Assembly (NCBI RefSeq): GCF_042676045.1
Contig: NZ_JBHTJV010000013.1
Coordinates: 107,117 to 171,116, forward strand
Origin: Pseudahrensia aquimaris
GTDB taxonomy: Bacteria > Pseudomonadota > Alphaproteobacteria > Rhizobiales > Rhizobiaceae
Direction: 5' to 3'
Length of the DNA stretch: 64,000 nucleotides
Part shown: piece by piece, positions 9,865 through 19,426 of the stretch
How positions within the stretch are numbered: the stretch's first letter is position 1
Layout of the letters: the number at the start of each line of letters is the position of its first letter
Notes under the pieces: model-generated
Seen by the model: only the letters and a program-made list of their open reading frames with translations
What the model was told of the DNA's origin: nothing
The model's database searches: none
Program-made: the position numbers and the translations under genes

Positions 9865-10989
9865 TCAAGATTTTTGCGCAGAATCTTGCACGTTGGCGCC
9901 CTTTAGCAACTCGCCCATGAAGTCTTTCACGCCTGGTCTAGCCTCCTTTGCGAAGGGCAGTGGGCGGCACACATCGATTGCGGCGATGCCTATGCGTGCG
10001 GTCAACATTCCGTTGACGACACCTTCGCCCAGCCTTGCAGAAAGTTTTGCGGCCAAACCTGAACCGATCAATTGCTGCATGAGGCCATCACCCACGGCAA
10101 TCGAGCCTGTCACGGCAAGGTGGGTTAAGACGGTGCGGGCGAGCCGCCAAAAGCCAAGCGTTCCGGGTCTGCCGCCGTAGTGCTCGGCAATGGAGCGGAT
10201 CAGCCGCGTGTTTTCCAGCAGAACATAGCTGATATCAACGATTGCCCGTGGTGAGACAGCGGTGACGACGGAAACGCGCTTGGCTGATGCCATCACCATT
10301 GCACGGGCTTTTGCGTCGAGCGGGCGCAGGAGGTCACGTTCGGTTAGGTGAATGAGATCGCGCCCATCGATAATTTCCTCACTGTGCGATTTGAGCGCGG
10401 CGCGGCCTGCGGCTGTGTCCGGGCGGTCTTCATACAGATCGACAATCTGTGCGCTCACGCTGCGGGCCTGCTTCATGTCGTTGCCGATGCGGGCTTGTTC
10501 GGCTGCTTTTTGCAGCGAACTGATCTGGCTTAAGCGGCGCAAAGCCATCACTTCACGCACGATGAGGGCAACGATGGCGAGGATCAAAAGAGCTGTAAGG
10601 CCAACCGCAATCCATCCGAGCCAATCTTGTCTGGCGAACAGGTCGCGGACGAGTTGATCAAGCCATAGGCCAAAGGCCAACGAGATCAGCCCCCCTGCGG
10701 CAGCGAAAAAGACTTTTGACCATTTGAAGCGTTTGCTTGATGGCGGCGCGGGCGGGGGGGGCAGATCTTCCGCAAGGGCGTCCAGTGTCTTGGGCACAGT
10801 GTCGAAGCGCTGAGCGGCTTCGAGCGGCACTTCACGCAAGACTGGTGCATCTTTGACCGCACGGGGGCGGCGCTGCTTGGATTGTTTGCGCTTTGCCTTT
10901 GTAGAGGCAGGCTTCGCGGTTTTGCTGGCGGAAGCGGTTTCGTCTGGCAAAACGATGGCGCGGGGGCGTCTGGGCTTGTTGTCACTCAT
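9865..10989 (-). CDS. YcjF/TIGR01620 family inner-membrane protein
   Basis: This 374-residue protein has a long basic, proline-rich cytoplasmic N-terminus (about 1-85) and two membrane helices (about 93-118 and 124-148). A C-terminal globular domain contains RDLIHLTERDLLRPLD and SPRAIVDISYVLLENTRLIRSIAEHYGGRPG. This is the TIGR01620/DUF697 family, usually encoded just after YcjX. It overlaps ycjX by 4 bp (start inside the ycjX stop region), so the two are translated together. The function of the pair is undefined; in enterobacteria the homologues belong to the phage-shock (Psp) regulon. Confidence 0.88.
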   Translation of the reverse strand: MSDNKPRRPRAIVLPDETASASKTAKPASTKAKRKQSKQRRPRAVKDAPVLREVPLEAAQRFDTVPKTLDALAEDLPPPPAPPSSKRFKWSKVFFAAAGGLISLAFGLWLDQLVRDLFARQDWLGWIAVGLTALLILAIVALIVREVMALRRLSQISSLQKAAEQARIGNDMKQARSVSAQIVDLYEDRPDTAAGRAALKSHSEEIIDGRDLIHLTERDLLRPLDAKARAMVMASAKRVSVVTAVSPRAIVDISYVLLENTRLIRSIAEHYGGRPGTLGFWRLARTVLTHLAVTGSIAVGDGLMQQLIGSGLAAKLSARLGEGVVNGMLTARIGIAAIDVCRPLPFAKEARPGVKDFMGELLKGANVQDSAQKS

Positions 10990-12434
10990 CGCAGCGCGTC
11001 TCCAAACAGGAATTCCATCGCGCGGTCGAGGCGAATATGGGGCAGGGATAGCGTGATGCCCTCGGCGGTTTTTTCAAGCGCGGGCGGCGTGAAACGCACA
11101 AAACGCAGGTCGCCCGCTTCACTTTCTGCAAAGGCCTTGGCCGGATTGTCGGGAAGGTCGCCGGGGAAGATGGCCGTTTTTGTTTTGCCATCGAAGGTTT
11201 GACCGTCGATGGTTTCGCCCGCCAGCGGCTTACCTACAATCACTGGCAGGCTTTCGCCTTCTTGTTCGATCTCCGCTTCTCGCGTGGCCCGGATTGCCGC
11301 CATCGCAACAACATCAACCTTTGCGCCAGCAAACCGCGCCCGTTCGGCTGCTTTTTCTACCAACTTACTCAAAATGGCCTCAAGCCGGTCGTGATTTTCG
11401 TGATGCAGGTGATCGGCCTTGGTGGCGGCGAAGAGGATCCGCTCGGTGCGGGTCGAGAACAGCGACGTCAGCCAAGAGCGCTTGCCGTGATTGAAACAGC
11501 CAAGAATATCCGACAGCGCGGTTTCCAAGTCTGCAACGGCTGCCGGGCCAGCATTGAGTGCCTGCAAGGCGTCCACCAGCACGATCTGGCGATCAATACG
11601 GGCGAAATGCTCGCGGAAGAACGGTTTCACCACGATGGATTTATAACTCTCATAGCGCCGTTCCATCATAGCTTGCAGGCTGTCTTTACCCGCATCTCCT
11701 TGCGATGGTGGAAGTGGCGAGAAGGTGAGTGCTGGTGAGCCCTCCAGATCACCCGGCATCAGAAAACGACCCGGTGGCAGGGTGGAAAGCGCAGTCTTGT
11801 CCTCGCGGCACGCGCGCAGATAATCGGTAAAAACTGCGGCTAAGTGGCGGGCCTGTGTCTCGTCAGCGTTTGCGGCGGGATCGACGGCCTCAAGAGCCTT
11901 GTGCCATTCCTCTGCCAAGTCAGATCTGTTGGGCAGATGTGAAAGCGCCAAGGCTTCCCTTGACCACTGCTCGAACGATTTTCCCAAAAGGGGGAGATCG
12001 AGCAGCCATTCGCCGGGATAGTCGACAATGTCCAACGTCAATTCGCCAGCGCCAAAAGTCCGGCTCCAGCCGCTTGCGGATTCGTATTTCAGCCGGATGC
12101 GGATTTCAGAGATTGCACGGGTTGAGTTAGGCCACGTTTTTTCTTCCAGCAGCGCGTTGAGGTGATCTTCATACTGAAACCGCGCAGTGGCATCGTCAGG
12201 CTGTGGTTGCAGTTCGGCACTGCTTAGCCTGCCTTCCGAATAAGCTGCGAAAAGCGGCAGGCGGCCGCCGTGTAGCAAATTGTGAACGAGCGATGTGATG
12301 AACACGGTTTTGCCGGCCCGCGAAAGCCCGGTCACACCGAAGCGCAAGGTTGGGTGCAGCAGGCTGCGCGCTGCATCGCCGATATTGTCGACGGCAATCA
12401 GCGCGTCATCTGAGAGCGATGTAATTTTGCTCAA
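10986..12434 (-). CDS. YcjX family P-loop protein
   Basis: This 482-residue protein belongs to the YcjX/DUF463 family of predicted nucleotide-binding proteins. A Walker A-like motif GLSRAGKT sits at residues 36-43, and LTLDIVDYPGEWLLDLP resembles a GTPase switch region. RQIVLVDALQALNAGP and ILFAATKADHLHHENHDRLE (a TKAD guanine-specificity-like motif) follow. It is the upstream partner of the YcjF gene. No enzymatic role is proven for the family. Confidence 0.88.
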   Translation of the reverse strand: MSKITSLSDDALIAVDNIGDAARSLLHPTLRFGVTGLSRAGKTVFITSLVHNLLHGGRLPLFAAYSEGRLSSAELQPQPDDATARFQYEDHLNALLEEKTWPNSTRAISEIRIRLKYESASGWSRTFGAGELTLDIVDYPGEWLLDLPLLGKSFEQWSREALALSHLPNRSDLAEEWHKALEAVDPAANADETQARHLAAVFTDYLRACREDKTALSTLPPGRFLMPGDLEGSPALTFSPLPPSQGDAGKDSLQAMMERRYESYKSIVVKPFFREHFARIDRQIVLVDALQALNAGPAAVADLETALSDILGCFNHGKRSWLTSLFSTRTERILFAATKADHLHHENHDRLEAILSKLVEKAAERARFAGAKVDVVAMAAIRATREAEIEQEGESLPVIVGKPLAGETIDGQTFDGKTKTAIFPGDLPDNPAKAFAESEAGDLRFVRFTPPALEKTAEGITLSLPHIRLDRAMEFLFGDALR

Positions 12435-12506
12435 GGAAATTTCCGTTTTGTCACCCGCTGGCCACCACCAATATAGGTTGCACGGCTCTCGATGAAAGGC
12501 GGTAGC

Positions 12507-13028
12507 TCAGAAAGCGCCTTCCTGGATCAATTTTGGGCGCAAGAAATGGGTCAATTGCCCTTTAGCGCGGGAGACTTGGCTCCACGCGGCAACGTCCAGT
12601 TCCATGATTGCGAGTGTTCCAGTGCTGAAATGATGCAGCAACAGTGTTTCCATTGCTGGGCTGCCAGAATTCGCCAGATAGCGCACCAGTTCGTCACACG
12701 TTGGATTATGGCCAATGATCAGCAGGGTTTCACAATCCGGTGCGCCCCAGATCGTGTCCAGATAGGCATCGATGGACGTTAGGTAAAGATTGGCATCGAA
12801 CTCTGCCTTGGAGGTGTCGAATTTATGGGACAACCCACCCAGAGTTTCGCGCGTTCGGGTGGCGGTTGAACAAATGATGTGGTCTGGAGTGAAGCCGGAC
12901 TTGTCCAACCAGCCCGACAGAATTCCCAACTGTTCGTGTCCGCGATCGTTCAGTCGGCGCGATTCGTCGCCTTCTCCTGGAAGGGACCATGCGCTTTTGG
13001 CGTGACGGAGGATGGCGAGCTTTTTCAT
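12507..13028 (-). CDS. SixA-like histidine phosphatase
   Basis: This protein of about 173 residues belongs to the histidine phosphatase superfamily. MKKLAILRHAKSAW carries the catalytic RH pair (Arg8-His9), HIICSTATRTRETL the second Arg region, and LLIIGHNPTCDELVRYL the second His. It closely follows the SixA branch, whose members dephosphorylate phospho-histidine in phosphorelay or PTS proteins. The ATG at 13028 is preferred to a GTG two codons upstream. It lies just upstream of ycjX on the same strand and may share its transcript. The substrate is not known. Confidence 0.85.
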   Translation of the reverse strand: MKKLAILRHAKSAWSLPGEGDESRRLNDRGHEQLGILSGWLDKSGFTPDHIICSTATRTRETLGGLSHKFDTSKAEFDANLYLTSIDAYLDTIWGAPDCETLLIIGHNPTCDELVRYLANSGSPAMETLLLHHFSTGTLAIMELDVAAWSQVSRAKGQLTHFLRPKLIQEGAF

Positions 13029-13239
13029 GCGCACTGACTAACCGTGGCAGCGCCATATGCCAAGGCTAAATGTGTATGGAGCAGTGTGACGGATCAACGA
13101 GGCTACAAACCTGCTTGAAGCGGTGAGAAGCAGCTTGTATAGACGCCGCAACGAAGTCGGATGGGAGCCTGCTTCAGCCGTGGCGGTCTGGCGCTTGGCG
13201 TAGGCTCTTTTCGTACTCGCATTATGAAAGAGAACGCCC

Positions 13240-13653
13240 ATGCCTGCGAAGGTCAAAGAGTATAAGCCTCACGACAAAGAGGAATTTATGAACGAACGCC
13301 AGCTTGCCTATTTCAAGGACAAGTTGCTGGCTTGGAAAGAAGATATTCGTCAGGAGTTGAACGGCACGTTGGAGACGCTTCAGGAGCACAATCTGAATGC
13401 GCCTGACATTGCCGACCGCGCGTCGTCCGAAACAGATCGTTCTATCGAACTTCGCGCTCGCGATCGCCAGCGCAAGCTGATTGCTAAAATCGATTCAGCT
13501 CTGGCGCGTATTGAGGACAAGACGTACGGCTATTGCGAGGAGACCGGTGAACCGATCAGCCTGCAGCGTTTGGATGCACGGCCCATCGCCACAATGTCGC
13601 TGGAAGCGCAGGAGCGTCACGAGCGTCGCGAAAAGGTTCACCGCGACGACTGA
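13240..13653 (+). CDS. dksA: RNA polymerase-binding factor DksA
   Basis: This 137-residue protein is DksA, which binds the RNA polymerase secondary channel and works with ppGpp. A coiled-coil segment (about 17-90) carries the DxxDxA tip motif (DIADRA, residues 56-61), and a globular end reads YGYCEETGEP. Only one of the four zinc-finger cysteines remains (Cys99); the other positions are Thr, Leu and non-Cys. Loss of these cysteines is typical of alphaproteobacterial DksA, so the protein should still be functional without zinc. A strong terminator follows. Confidence 0.93.
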   Translation: MPAKVKEYKPHDKEEFMNERQLAYFKDKLLAWKEDIRQELNGTLETLQEHNLNAPDIADRASSETDRSIELRARDRQRKLIAKIDSALARIEDKTYGYCEETGEPISLQRLDARPIATMSLEAQERHERREKVHRDD

Positions 13654-13680
13654 TTTTCTGTTTGAAATAGAAACTGAATG

Positions 13681-13707
13681 AAGAGCGCCTTTCGAGGCGC
13701 TCTTTTT
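13681..13707 (+). terminator. Rho-independent terminator after dksA
   Basis: A perfect 10-bp stem AAGAGCGCCT / AGGCGCTCTT around a TTCG tetraloop (691-694 within 13681-13704) is followed by Ts. It lies 28 bp after the dksA stop and, being symmetric, may also serve the convergent FliO-like gene that ends at 13711. Confidence 0.92.
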
Positions 13708-13710
13708 CGT

Positions 13711-14511
13711 TTATCGTTTCGGTGCGGCAATTTGGTCTAGCAGCGCTTCAATGTCGTCTGACGTTGAAAGCTGTTGCGAAGATTTCGGTTTCGGTTCAGC
13801 GCTTGGCTGTGGTGTGACAGAAACTTCTGGTGTGGGTGCTGGTTCGGTAACTTTTGGTTCTGGAACGGGTGCGGCCGTTTCAGAGTTTTTTGCGGCAACG
13901 GTTGCTGTGATCTTTTCTATTGATTCCTCTTTCGAACTTGCAGCTAAATCCGTTTCGTGTGCGATCGCGTCTCTAGCGGCCTCTTTTGAAGCGGCGACAG
14001 CTTTTGCACTTGTGGCTGCGAGTCCACCTGCTGCTGCACCCAAAATGCCTTTTTGGCTGCTTGAAATCGACGGCGCGGCTGTCGCGGAAGGCGGTGGTGT
14101 TGTGTGTGCTTGCGAGGTCGATGCGGCTGGAGACGGGGTGCTCAACGGGGGTATGGCCTTGGTAGTGGCAACCGTTTCTTTCGGCTCAACGTCTTGGATC
14201 GACCTTGCGCTTGAGAGGCGACGGATGTCTTGTTCGATCACAACATCGGTTGGGCCACCAATCATGATGAGGTGTTCAACATCGTCACGACGTACCAACA
14301 CCAGACGGCGGCGTGGGTCGATGGCGGCGGCATCGGTCACTGCCAAACGCGCCTGCTTGCTTCGGCGTCCACCAGCCGCACGGGGGCGGCGGATTGCACG
14401 AACGACCAGCCAAATCAGGAAAAGGACGAGAAGTAACGCCACAAGGCTGGCGATTATCATGGCCGTTCCAGCCATTTCTGGGCCGAAAAGCCCCGCAAAA
14501 AAATCGGTCAT
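13711..14511 (-). CDS. FliO/MopB-like membrane protein
   Basis: This 266-residue protein has one N-terminal membrane helix (about 15-40, MAGTAMIIASLVALLLVLFL). A short conserved domain follows (RLAVTDAAAIDPRRRLVLVRRDDVEHLIMIGG), which is the FliO signature (PRRxLvLVRrDxvEHLimiGG). The rest, beyond about residue 125, is low-complexity Ala/Pro/Ser/Thr and probably unstructured. FliO assists flagellar export-gate assembly, but no other flagellar gene is nearby. The same lone arrangement next to dksA and cckA is seen in other Hyphomicrobiales, so the role may not be flagellar. Confidence 0.75.
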   Translation of the reverse strand: MTDFFAGLFGPEMAGTAMIIASLVALLLVLFLIWLVVRAIRRPRAAGGRRSKQARLAVTDAAAIDPRRRLVLVRRDDVEHLIMIGGPTDVVIEQDIRRLSSARSIQDVEPKETVATTKAIPPLSTPSPAASTSQAHTTPPPSATAAPSISSSQKGILGAAAGGLAATSAKAVAASKEAARDAIAHETDLAASSKEESIEKITATVAAKNSETAAPVPEPKVTEPAPTPEVSVTPQPSAEPKPKSSQQLSTSDDIEALLDQIAAPKR

Positions 14512-14698
14512 GAAAAGATCTTCCTCGCCTGTATGTCGAGAAACTAACTGACTTTGGCAGCCATTCTCAAGTGGCGGTTAGGGCGTCTAACTTGCTGAGC
14601 GTGTTGCTGCAATCAAATTGGGGCTTTTCTTTGGGCTTTTTCAGGGTGTTTCTGTATGTTCTGCGTAGTGAATCGCGAACTCAGGATTCGGCGGCATA

Positions 14699-17413
14699 AT
14701 GGTATCAACCAGCGAAAGCGCAACGAGCGATATGTCGGCCAAAGTCGCTGCAAGCGGTGCAGAAAACGCTGGCGATGCAAAGGTCAACAGCAGTGACGGT
14801 CTCGTTCATGCGGACCGCGATCAGGAGACCGTCGAGAGCGCACTGATTGACCGTGCTGGAGGTGGCCCTGGCATTGGCCGCTTGATGCTGGCTGGTATCG
14901 CCTTGGTTCTCATCATGGGACTGTTCGTCTTTTTGCCACCTGAATATTCACAGCAAGTCAGCATCCTGGTGATGCTGGTTTTGTCCGTGATGGGGATCAT
15001 TTTCATATTTTCAATTGCGATTGGCTTTGTGCATTTGTCGTCAACCAGCCGCGCAGACGCTTTCGCGCGGGCTTTTCTCGACGGACTGTCGCGCGGAGCT
15101 ATTGTGACCGATTGGGAAGGCCGTATCGTCTATGCCAATCGTGCTTATGGCGATTTGACGGGCAGCGCCTCTGAGCGGGATGTTTCGACGATCGAACGGG
15201 TGTTTTCGCACGCGGAAGATGCGTCCGAAATCGTCTATCAGATGAACCAGAAGGTGCGTTCCGGCATGAATGTGACGCGTGAATTCCGCGTGCCACATAG
15301 CGTTGTTGCGCTTAACGGCGATGACGGTCAATCGTCAGTGTCTGAACCCCACTGGTATAGACTTTGCGCGCGTCCGCTTGAACTTAAAGGTTACCGTAAG
15401 CCTCTCATCGTTTGGGAAATCAGCGATGTGACCGAGGATCGCGCGCGACAGGAAAGCGTGTTTCAGGAACTGCAGGATGCTGTCAGTTATCTTGATCACG
15501 CCCCGGCCGGGTTTTTCTCAACCCAAGCTGATGGACGTATTGCCTATCTCAACGCGACGCTGGCGGATTGGCTTGGCATTGATTTGGCGCAATTCCGTCC
15601 CGGTTCATACCGCCTGCGCGATTTGGTGCTTGGTGACGGATTGGCGCTGTTGGATGCGATTAACACCAATCCGGGGCAAACGACCACTGGCGTTGTCGAT
15701 CTTGATTTAGCACGCGCTGATGGCACCAGCTTGCCGGCGCGGCTCTATCACAAAGTACCGGTATCTCCCGACGGCGCGCCGGGCGAAACGCGCACTTTGG
15801 TGCTCAATCGTTCCAGCGGCGAAGGCATCGCGGAAGATTTGCGTGTGGCGGAACTGCGTTTCACCCGTTTCTTCAACAACACACCTATCGCGATTGCTTC
15901 GCTCTCTGAAGACGGGGCAATCACTCAATCCAACGCTCCCTTCCAGCGACTGTTTGCGCATGTTTTGAAGTCAGCCGGCAAGAATGCTGTTACGGTTGTG
16001 GACCTTTGCGGCGACGGAGAGCGCGATGCCGCGAGGGCTGCGCTGGCGGCAGCCAGCGAAGGGCGCACGCAGATTGATTTCATCGATTCTCATTTGCCGG
16101 GCAACGAAGACTGTTCGGTCCGTTATTTTATAAGCGCGATAACCGATGGTGCGGTCGCCCATGGTGAAGAAGCGCGTGAGACGGCAATTCTCTATGCTAT
16201 CGAAATGACAGAGCAGAAAGCGCTAGAGCGGCAAATGGCGCAAGGTCAGAAGATGCAGGCGGTTGGTCAATTGGCCGGTGGCATCGCTCATGACTTCAAC
16301 AACGTGCTGACTGCGATTATCGGTTTTTCAGACTTGCTTTTGTCCAATCACCGTCCGTCCGACCCTTCCTTTCCTGACATTATGAATATTAAGCACAGTG
16401 CCAACCGTGCTGCTTCGCTGGTGCGTCAATTGCTTGCCTTCTCACGTCGCCAGACTTTGCGTCCGCAGATTTTGACGGTGCCGGACAGCCTATCAGACTT
16501 ACGCATGCTGATTGCGCGTTTGCTGGGCGATAAAGTGAAGTTGGAAATTAATCACGGGCGAGACCTGTGGCCGCTTAAGGCCGATATCGGCCAATTTGAA
16601 CAAGTGATTGTCAACCTGTGCGTGAATGCCCGCGATGCGATCAATGATCAGTCTGGCGACGGTGGCACGGTTACAATCACGACCCGAAATCTGACTGCCA
16701 AAGATGTTGAGAAAGGCCACAGCCGTCCCGAAATGCCGGCGGCGGACTACGTGTTGATTGAGGTCAGCGATACTGGCACGGGCATGACGCCGGAAGTGAT
16801 GCAGAAAATTTTTGAGCCGTTCTTTTCCACCAAGGACGTAGGCAAAGGCACAGGCTTGGGCCTCTCGACTGTCTACGGCATCGTGAAGCAGAGCGGCGGC
16901 TTTATTTATCCAGTATCGGTGCTTGGGGAGGGGACGACGTTCCAGATCTACTTCCCGCGCCACGAACCGACAGCAGCTGAAGTCAGCGCGGCAGCGGAAG
17001 AGGGCGAGCGCAAAGAGGTTGCCCGTGATCTCGCTGGCAATGCAACCATCGTGTTTGTGGAAGACGAAGACGCTGTGCGGGCTGTTGGTTCGCGCACCCT
17101 GCAAGCGCGCGGCTATGATGTTCATGAGGCGGAGAACGGCGTTGAGGCAATGGAGCTGCTAGAAGACCTCGGTGACAAAGTCGATCTTGTGGTCTCTGAT
17201 GTGGTTATGCCTGAAATGGACGGGCCAACCTTGCTGCAAGAGGCACGCAAAGCCGGCTATACCGTTCGTTTCATTTTCGCTTCCGGTTACGCGGAAGAAG
17301 CATTTGAGAAGAACCTGCCAGAGGCTGAGCGTGGCAAATTTGGCTTTATTCCAAAGCCTTATTCATTGAAACAATTGGCCACAGCCGTGAAAGAGCAGCT
17401 GGACGGAAACTAA
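14699..17413 (+). CDS. cckA: Cell-cycle hybrid sensor histidine kinase CckA
   Basis: This 904-residue kinase has two membrane helices (about 57-78 and 83-112), then PAS-type sensory domains. The DHp segment GQLAGGIAHDFNNVLTAIIGF carries His531. A GHKL ATPase (NLCVNARDAI, DTGTGM, GTGLGLSTVYGIVKQSGG) and a C-terminal receiver with Asp834 (VSDVVMPEMDG) follow. This is the CckA architecture: in alphaproteobacteria it feeds phosphate through ChpT to CtrA and CpdR to control cell-cycle progression. ChpT and CtrA are not in the window, but a full CtrA box occurs upstream of nrdJ at 38752. It has its own upstream region of about 190 bp, divergent from the FliO-like gene. Confidence 0.95.
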   Translation: MVSTSESATSDMSAKVAASGAENAGDAKVNSSDGLVHADRDQETVESALIDRAGGGPGIGRLMLAGIALVLIMGLFVFLPPEYSQQVSILVMLVLSVMGIIFIFSIAIGFVHLSSTSRADAFARAFLDGLSRGAIVTDWEGRIVYANRAYGDLTGSASERDVSTIERVFSHAEDASEIVYQMNQKVRSGMNVTREFRVPHSVVALNGDDGQSSVSEPHWYRLCARPLELKGYRKPLIVWEISDVTEDRARQESVFQELQDAVSYLDHAPAGFFSTQADGRIAYLNATLADWLGIDLAQFRPGSYRLRDLVLGDGLALLDAINTNPGQTTTGVVDLDLARADGTSLPARLYHKVPVSPDGAPGETRTLVLNRSSGEGIAEDLRVAELRFTRFFNNTPIAIASLSEDGAITQSNAPFQRLFAHVLKSAGKNAVTVVDLCGDGERDAARAALAAASEGRTQIDFIDSHLPGNEDCSVRYFISAITDGAVAHGEEARETAILYAIEMTEQKALERQMAQGQKMQAVGQLAGGIAHDFNNVLTAIIGFSDLLLSNHRPSDPSFPDIMNIKHSANRAASLVRQLLAFSRRQTLRPQILTVPDSLSDLRMLIARLLGDKVKLEINHGRDLWPLKADIGQFEQVIVNLCVNARDAINDQSGDGGTVTITTRNLTAKDVEKGHSRPEMPAADYVLIEVSDTGTGMTPEVMQKIFEPFFSTKDVGKGTGLGLSTVYGIVKQSGGFIYPVSVLGEGTTFQIYFPRHEPTAAEVSAAAEEGERKEVARDLAGNATIVFVEDEDAVRAVGSRTLQARGYDVHEAENGVEAMELLEDLGDKVDLVVSDVVMPEMDGPTLLQEARKAGYTVRFIFASGYAEEAFEKNLPEAERGKFGFIPKPYSLKQLATAVKEQLDGN

Positions 17414-18042
17414 TTGGCGCGGTCCACGGCGAAGAAATCGGCTTCGATCTGCATGGCTTCGTCGAGCAATTCTTCATAGACGATTTTTGGCACTTCGATG
17501 GCACCGAATTGCGCCAGATGCCAAGTCAGAAATTGGGTGTCGAGCAGGTGGAAGCGGCCTTTGTCGAGGCGCTCAACAAGATGAACAAGCGCAACTTTGG
17601 ATGCGTCTCTGGCGCGGCTGAACATGCTTTCTCCGAAAAACGCACCACGCAAACGCACACCGTAGAGACCGCCGACCAGTCCGTCTTCGGTCCAGCACTC
17701 GACTGAATGGGCGTGGCCCATTGTGTGTAGTTCGCTATAGAGTTCAAGGATGCGTTTGTTGATCCACGTTTCGGTGCGTTGTTGGGTTTCTTCCGCGCAC
17801 AGCCGCATAACTTCATCGAACGCGGTGTCGATGCGTACATCAAACTTCTTTTGCCGCACGGTGCGCGCCAACCGTTTGGGAACGTGGAACGTGTCAAAGG
17901 GTATGATGCCCCGGTTTTCCGGCTCCACCCAGAAAATGCCGGGATCGGAGGCCGACTCCGACATGGGGAAGATGCCGCTGGCATAGGCCTTCAGCAGCAA
18001 TTCTGGCGTGACCTCCATCATCAGATCATCAACGCCCGACAT
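17410..18042 (-). CDS. aat: Leucyl/phenylalanyl-tRNA-protein transferase
   Basis: This 210-residue enzyme adds Leu or Phe to N-terminal Arg/Lys of proteins, marking them for ClpAP via ClpS. Landmarks are LLLKAYASGIFPMSES, FWVEPENRGIIPF, TWINKRILELY, GHAHSVECW, GGLYGVRLRGAFFGESMFSR and LLDTQFLTWHL. Length is normal. It lies 11 bp after accC on the same strand, so it may be the last gene of an accB-accC-aat unit. Its stop overlaps the cckA stop by 4 bp, tail to tail. Confidence 0.95.
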   Translation of the reverse strand: MSGVDDLMMEVTPELLLKAYASGIFPMSESASDPGIFWVEPENRGIIPFDTFHVPKRLARTVRQKKFDVRIDTAFDEVMRLCAEETQQRTETWINKRILELYSELHTMGHAHSVECWTEDGLVGGLYGVRLRGAFFGESMFSRARDASKVALVHLVERLDKGRFHLLDTQFLTWHLAQFGAIEVPKIVYEELLDEAMQIEADFFAVDRAN

Positions 18043-18053
18043 GGTAATTGCCC

Positions 18054-19415
18054 TTAGCCGTTTGCTTGCTCTTTCGATTTTTCATCGAGGAATTTTTCAA
18101 GCCAGTGAATGTCATAGTCCCCCATCTGAACATCTTGGTTGTCCAGAAGATCGCGGAAAAGGGGGATTGTTGTATCGATTCCGTCCACCACAAACTCATC
18201 AAGCGCCCGACGCAATCGCATGAGGCATTCAACCCGGTTGCGACCGTGAACGATGAGTTTGCCGATCAGGCTGTCGTAATAGGGCGGCACCGAATAGCCC
18301 TGAAACACGCCTGAATCGACCCGCACACCTAAGCCACCCGGCGGGTGGTAATATGTGATTTTGCCCGGTGACGGCACGAATGTGCTGGGGTGTTCAGCAT
18401 TGATGCGGCACTCGATGGCATGGCCTGTGAAGGCGATGTCTTGCTGGCCAACAGAAAGGCCCGCGCCGGATGCAACGCGCAATTGCTCGTTGACGAGATC
18501 AATGCTGGTGATCATTTCGGTGACGGGATGCTCGACCTGAAGGCGCGTGTTCATTTCGATGAAATAGAACTCGCCGTCTTCATACAAAAACTCGATCGTG
18601 CCTGCGCCGGAATAGCCCATTTCGCCAATCGCGTTGGCACAAACCATGCCGATTCGGTCGCGCTGTTCTTCGTTGAGCGCAGGGGAGTTGGCCTCTTCGA
18701 AAACTTTCTGGTGGCGGCGCTGGAGCGAACAATCGCGTTCGCCCAGATGGATGCCGACATTCTTTCCATCGCCCAAGACCTGAACTTCGATATGGCGCGG
18801 TTTGGCGAGGTATTTTTCGATGTAAACCGCGTCGTCACCGAATGCAGCGCCGGCTTCAGAACGTGTGGTTTGAAGCGCCACGCCCATTTCGGATTCTTTC
18901 CAGACAACCCGCATGCCGCGTCCGCCGCCGCCAGATGCGGCTTTGATGATGACGGGGTAGCCGATATCGGATGCAATTCGCTTGGCGTCATCGTCTTCGG
19001 TCACTGCGCCGTCAGATCCGGGAACGACGGGGATTCCTAGGCGTTTGGCCGTTTGTTTGGCCTCGATCTTATCGCCCATCGTCATGATGTGCTGATAGGA
19101 CGGGCCAATGAACGTGATGTCATGAGCTTCCAGAATCTGCGCGAACTTGGCGTTTTCAGACAGAAAGCCGTAGCCGGGGTGGATAGCATCCGCGCCGGTG
19201 ATTTCGCAGGCGGCGATGATTTCGTGCACGTTGAGATAGCTGTCGCGCGATGCCGGCGGACCGATGCACACGCTTTGATCTGCCAAGCGAACATGCATGG
19301 CCTCAGCGTCAGCGGTGGAGTGGACGGCGACTGTGCTGATGCCGAGTTCCTTGCAGGCACGAAGAACGCGCAGAGCGATTTCCCCGCGGTTTGCGATGAG
19401 AACCTTGTTGAACAT
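18054..19415 (-). CDS. accC: Acetyl-CoA carboxylase, biotin carboxylase subunit
   Basis: This 453-residue ATP-grasp enzyme carboxylates the biotin carried by AccB, the first half of malonyl-CoA synthesis. MFNKVLIANRGEIALRVLRA, ADAIHPGYGFLSEN, KAASGGGGRGMRVV (glycine-rich ATP loop), EKYLAKPRHIEVQVLGD, ERDCSLQRRHQKVFEE, EMNTRLQVEHPVTE and IECRINAE are all present and intact. It lies 11 bp after accB in the usual accB-accC order. Confidence 0.97.
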   Translation of the reverse strand: MFNKVLIANRGEIALRVLRACKELGISTVAVHSTADAEAMHVRLADQSVCIGPPASRDSYLNVHEIIAACEITGADAIHPGYGFLSENAKFAQILEAHDITFIGPSYQHIMTMGDKIEAKQTAKRLGIPVVPGSDGAVTEDDDAKRIASDIGYPVIIKAASGGGGRGMRVVWKESEMGVALQTTRSEAGAAFGDDAVYIEKYLAKPRHIEVQVLGDGKNVGIHLGERDCSLQRRHQKVFEEANSPALNEEQRDRIGMVCANAIGEMGYSGAGTIEFLYEDGEFYFIEMNTRLQVEHPVTEMITSIDLVNEQLRVASGAGLSVGQQDIAFTGHAIECRINAEHPSTFVPSPGKITYYHPPGGLGVRVDSGVFQGYSVPPYYDSLIGKLIVHGRNRVECLMRLRRALDEFVVDGIDTTIPLFRDLLDNQDVQMGDYDIHWLEKFLDEKSKEQANG

Positions 19416-19426
19416 TTCCCGCGCCC

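Noticed and set aside
13240..13653. DksA inactivated by loss of zinc-finger cysteines
   Set aside because: The cysteine-poor form is normal in alphaproteobacteria and the coiled-coil tip acidic residues are intact.
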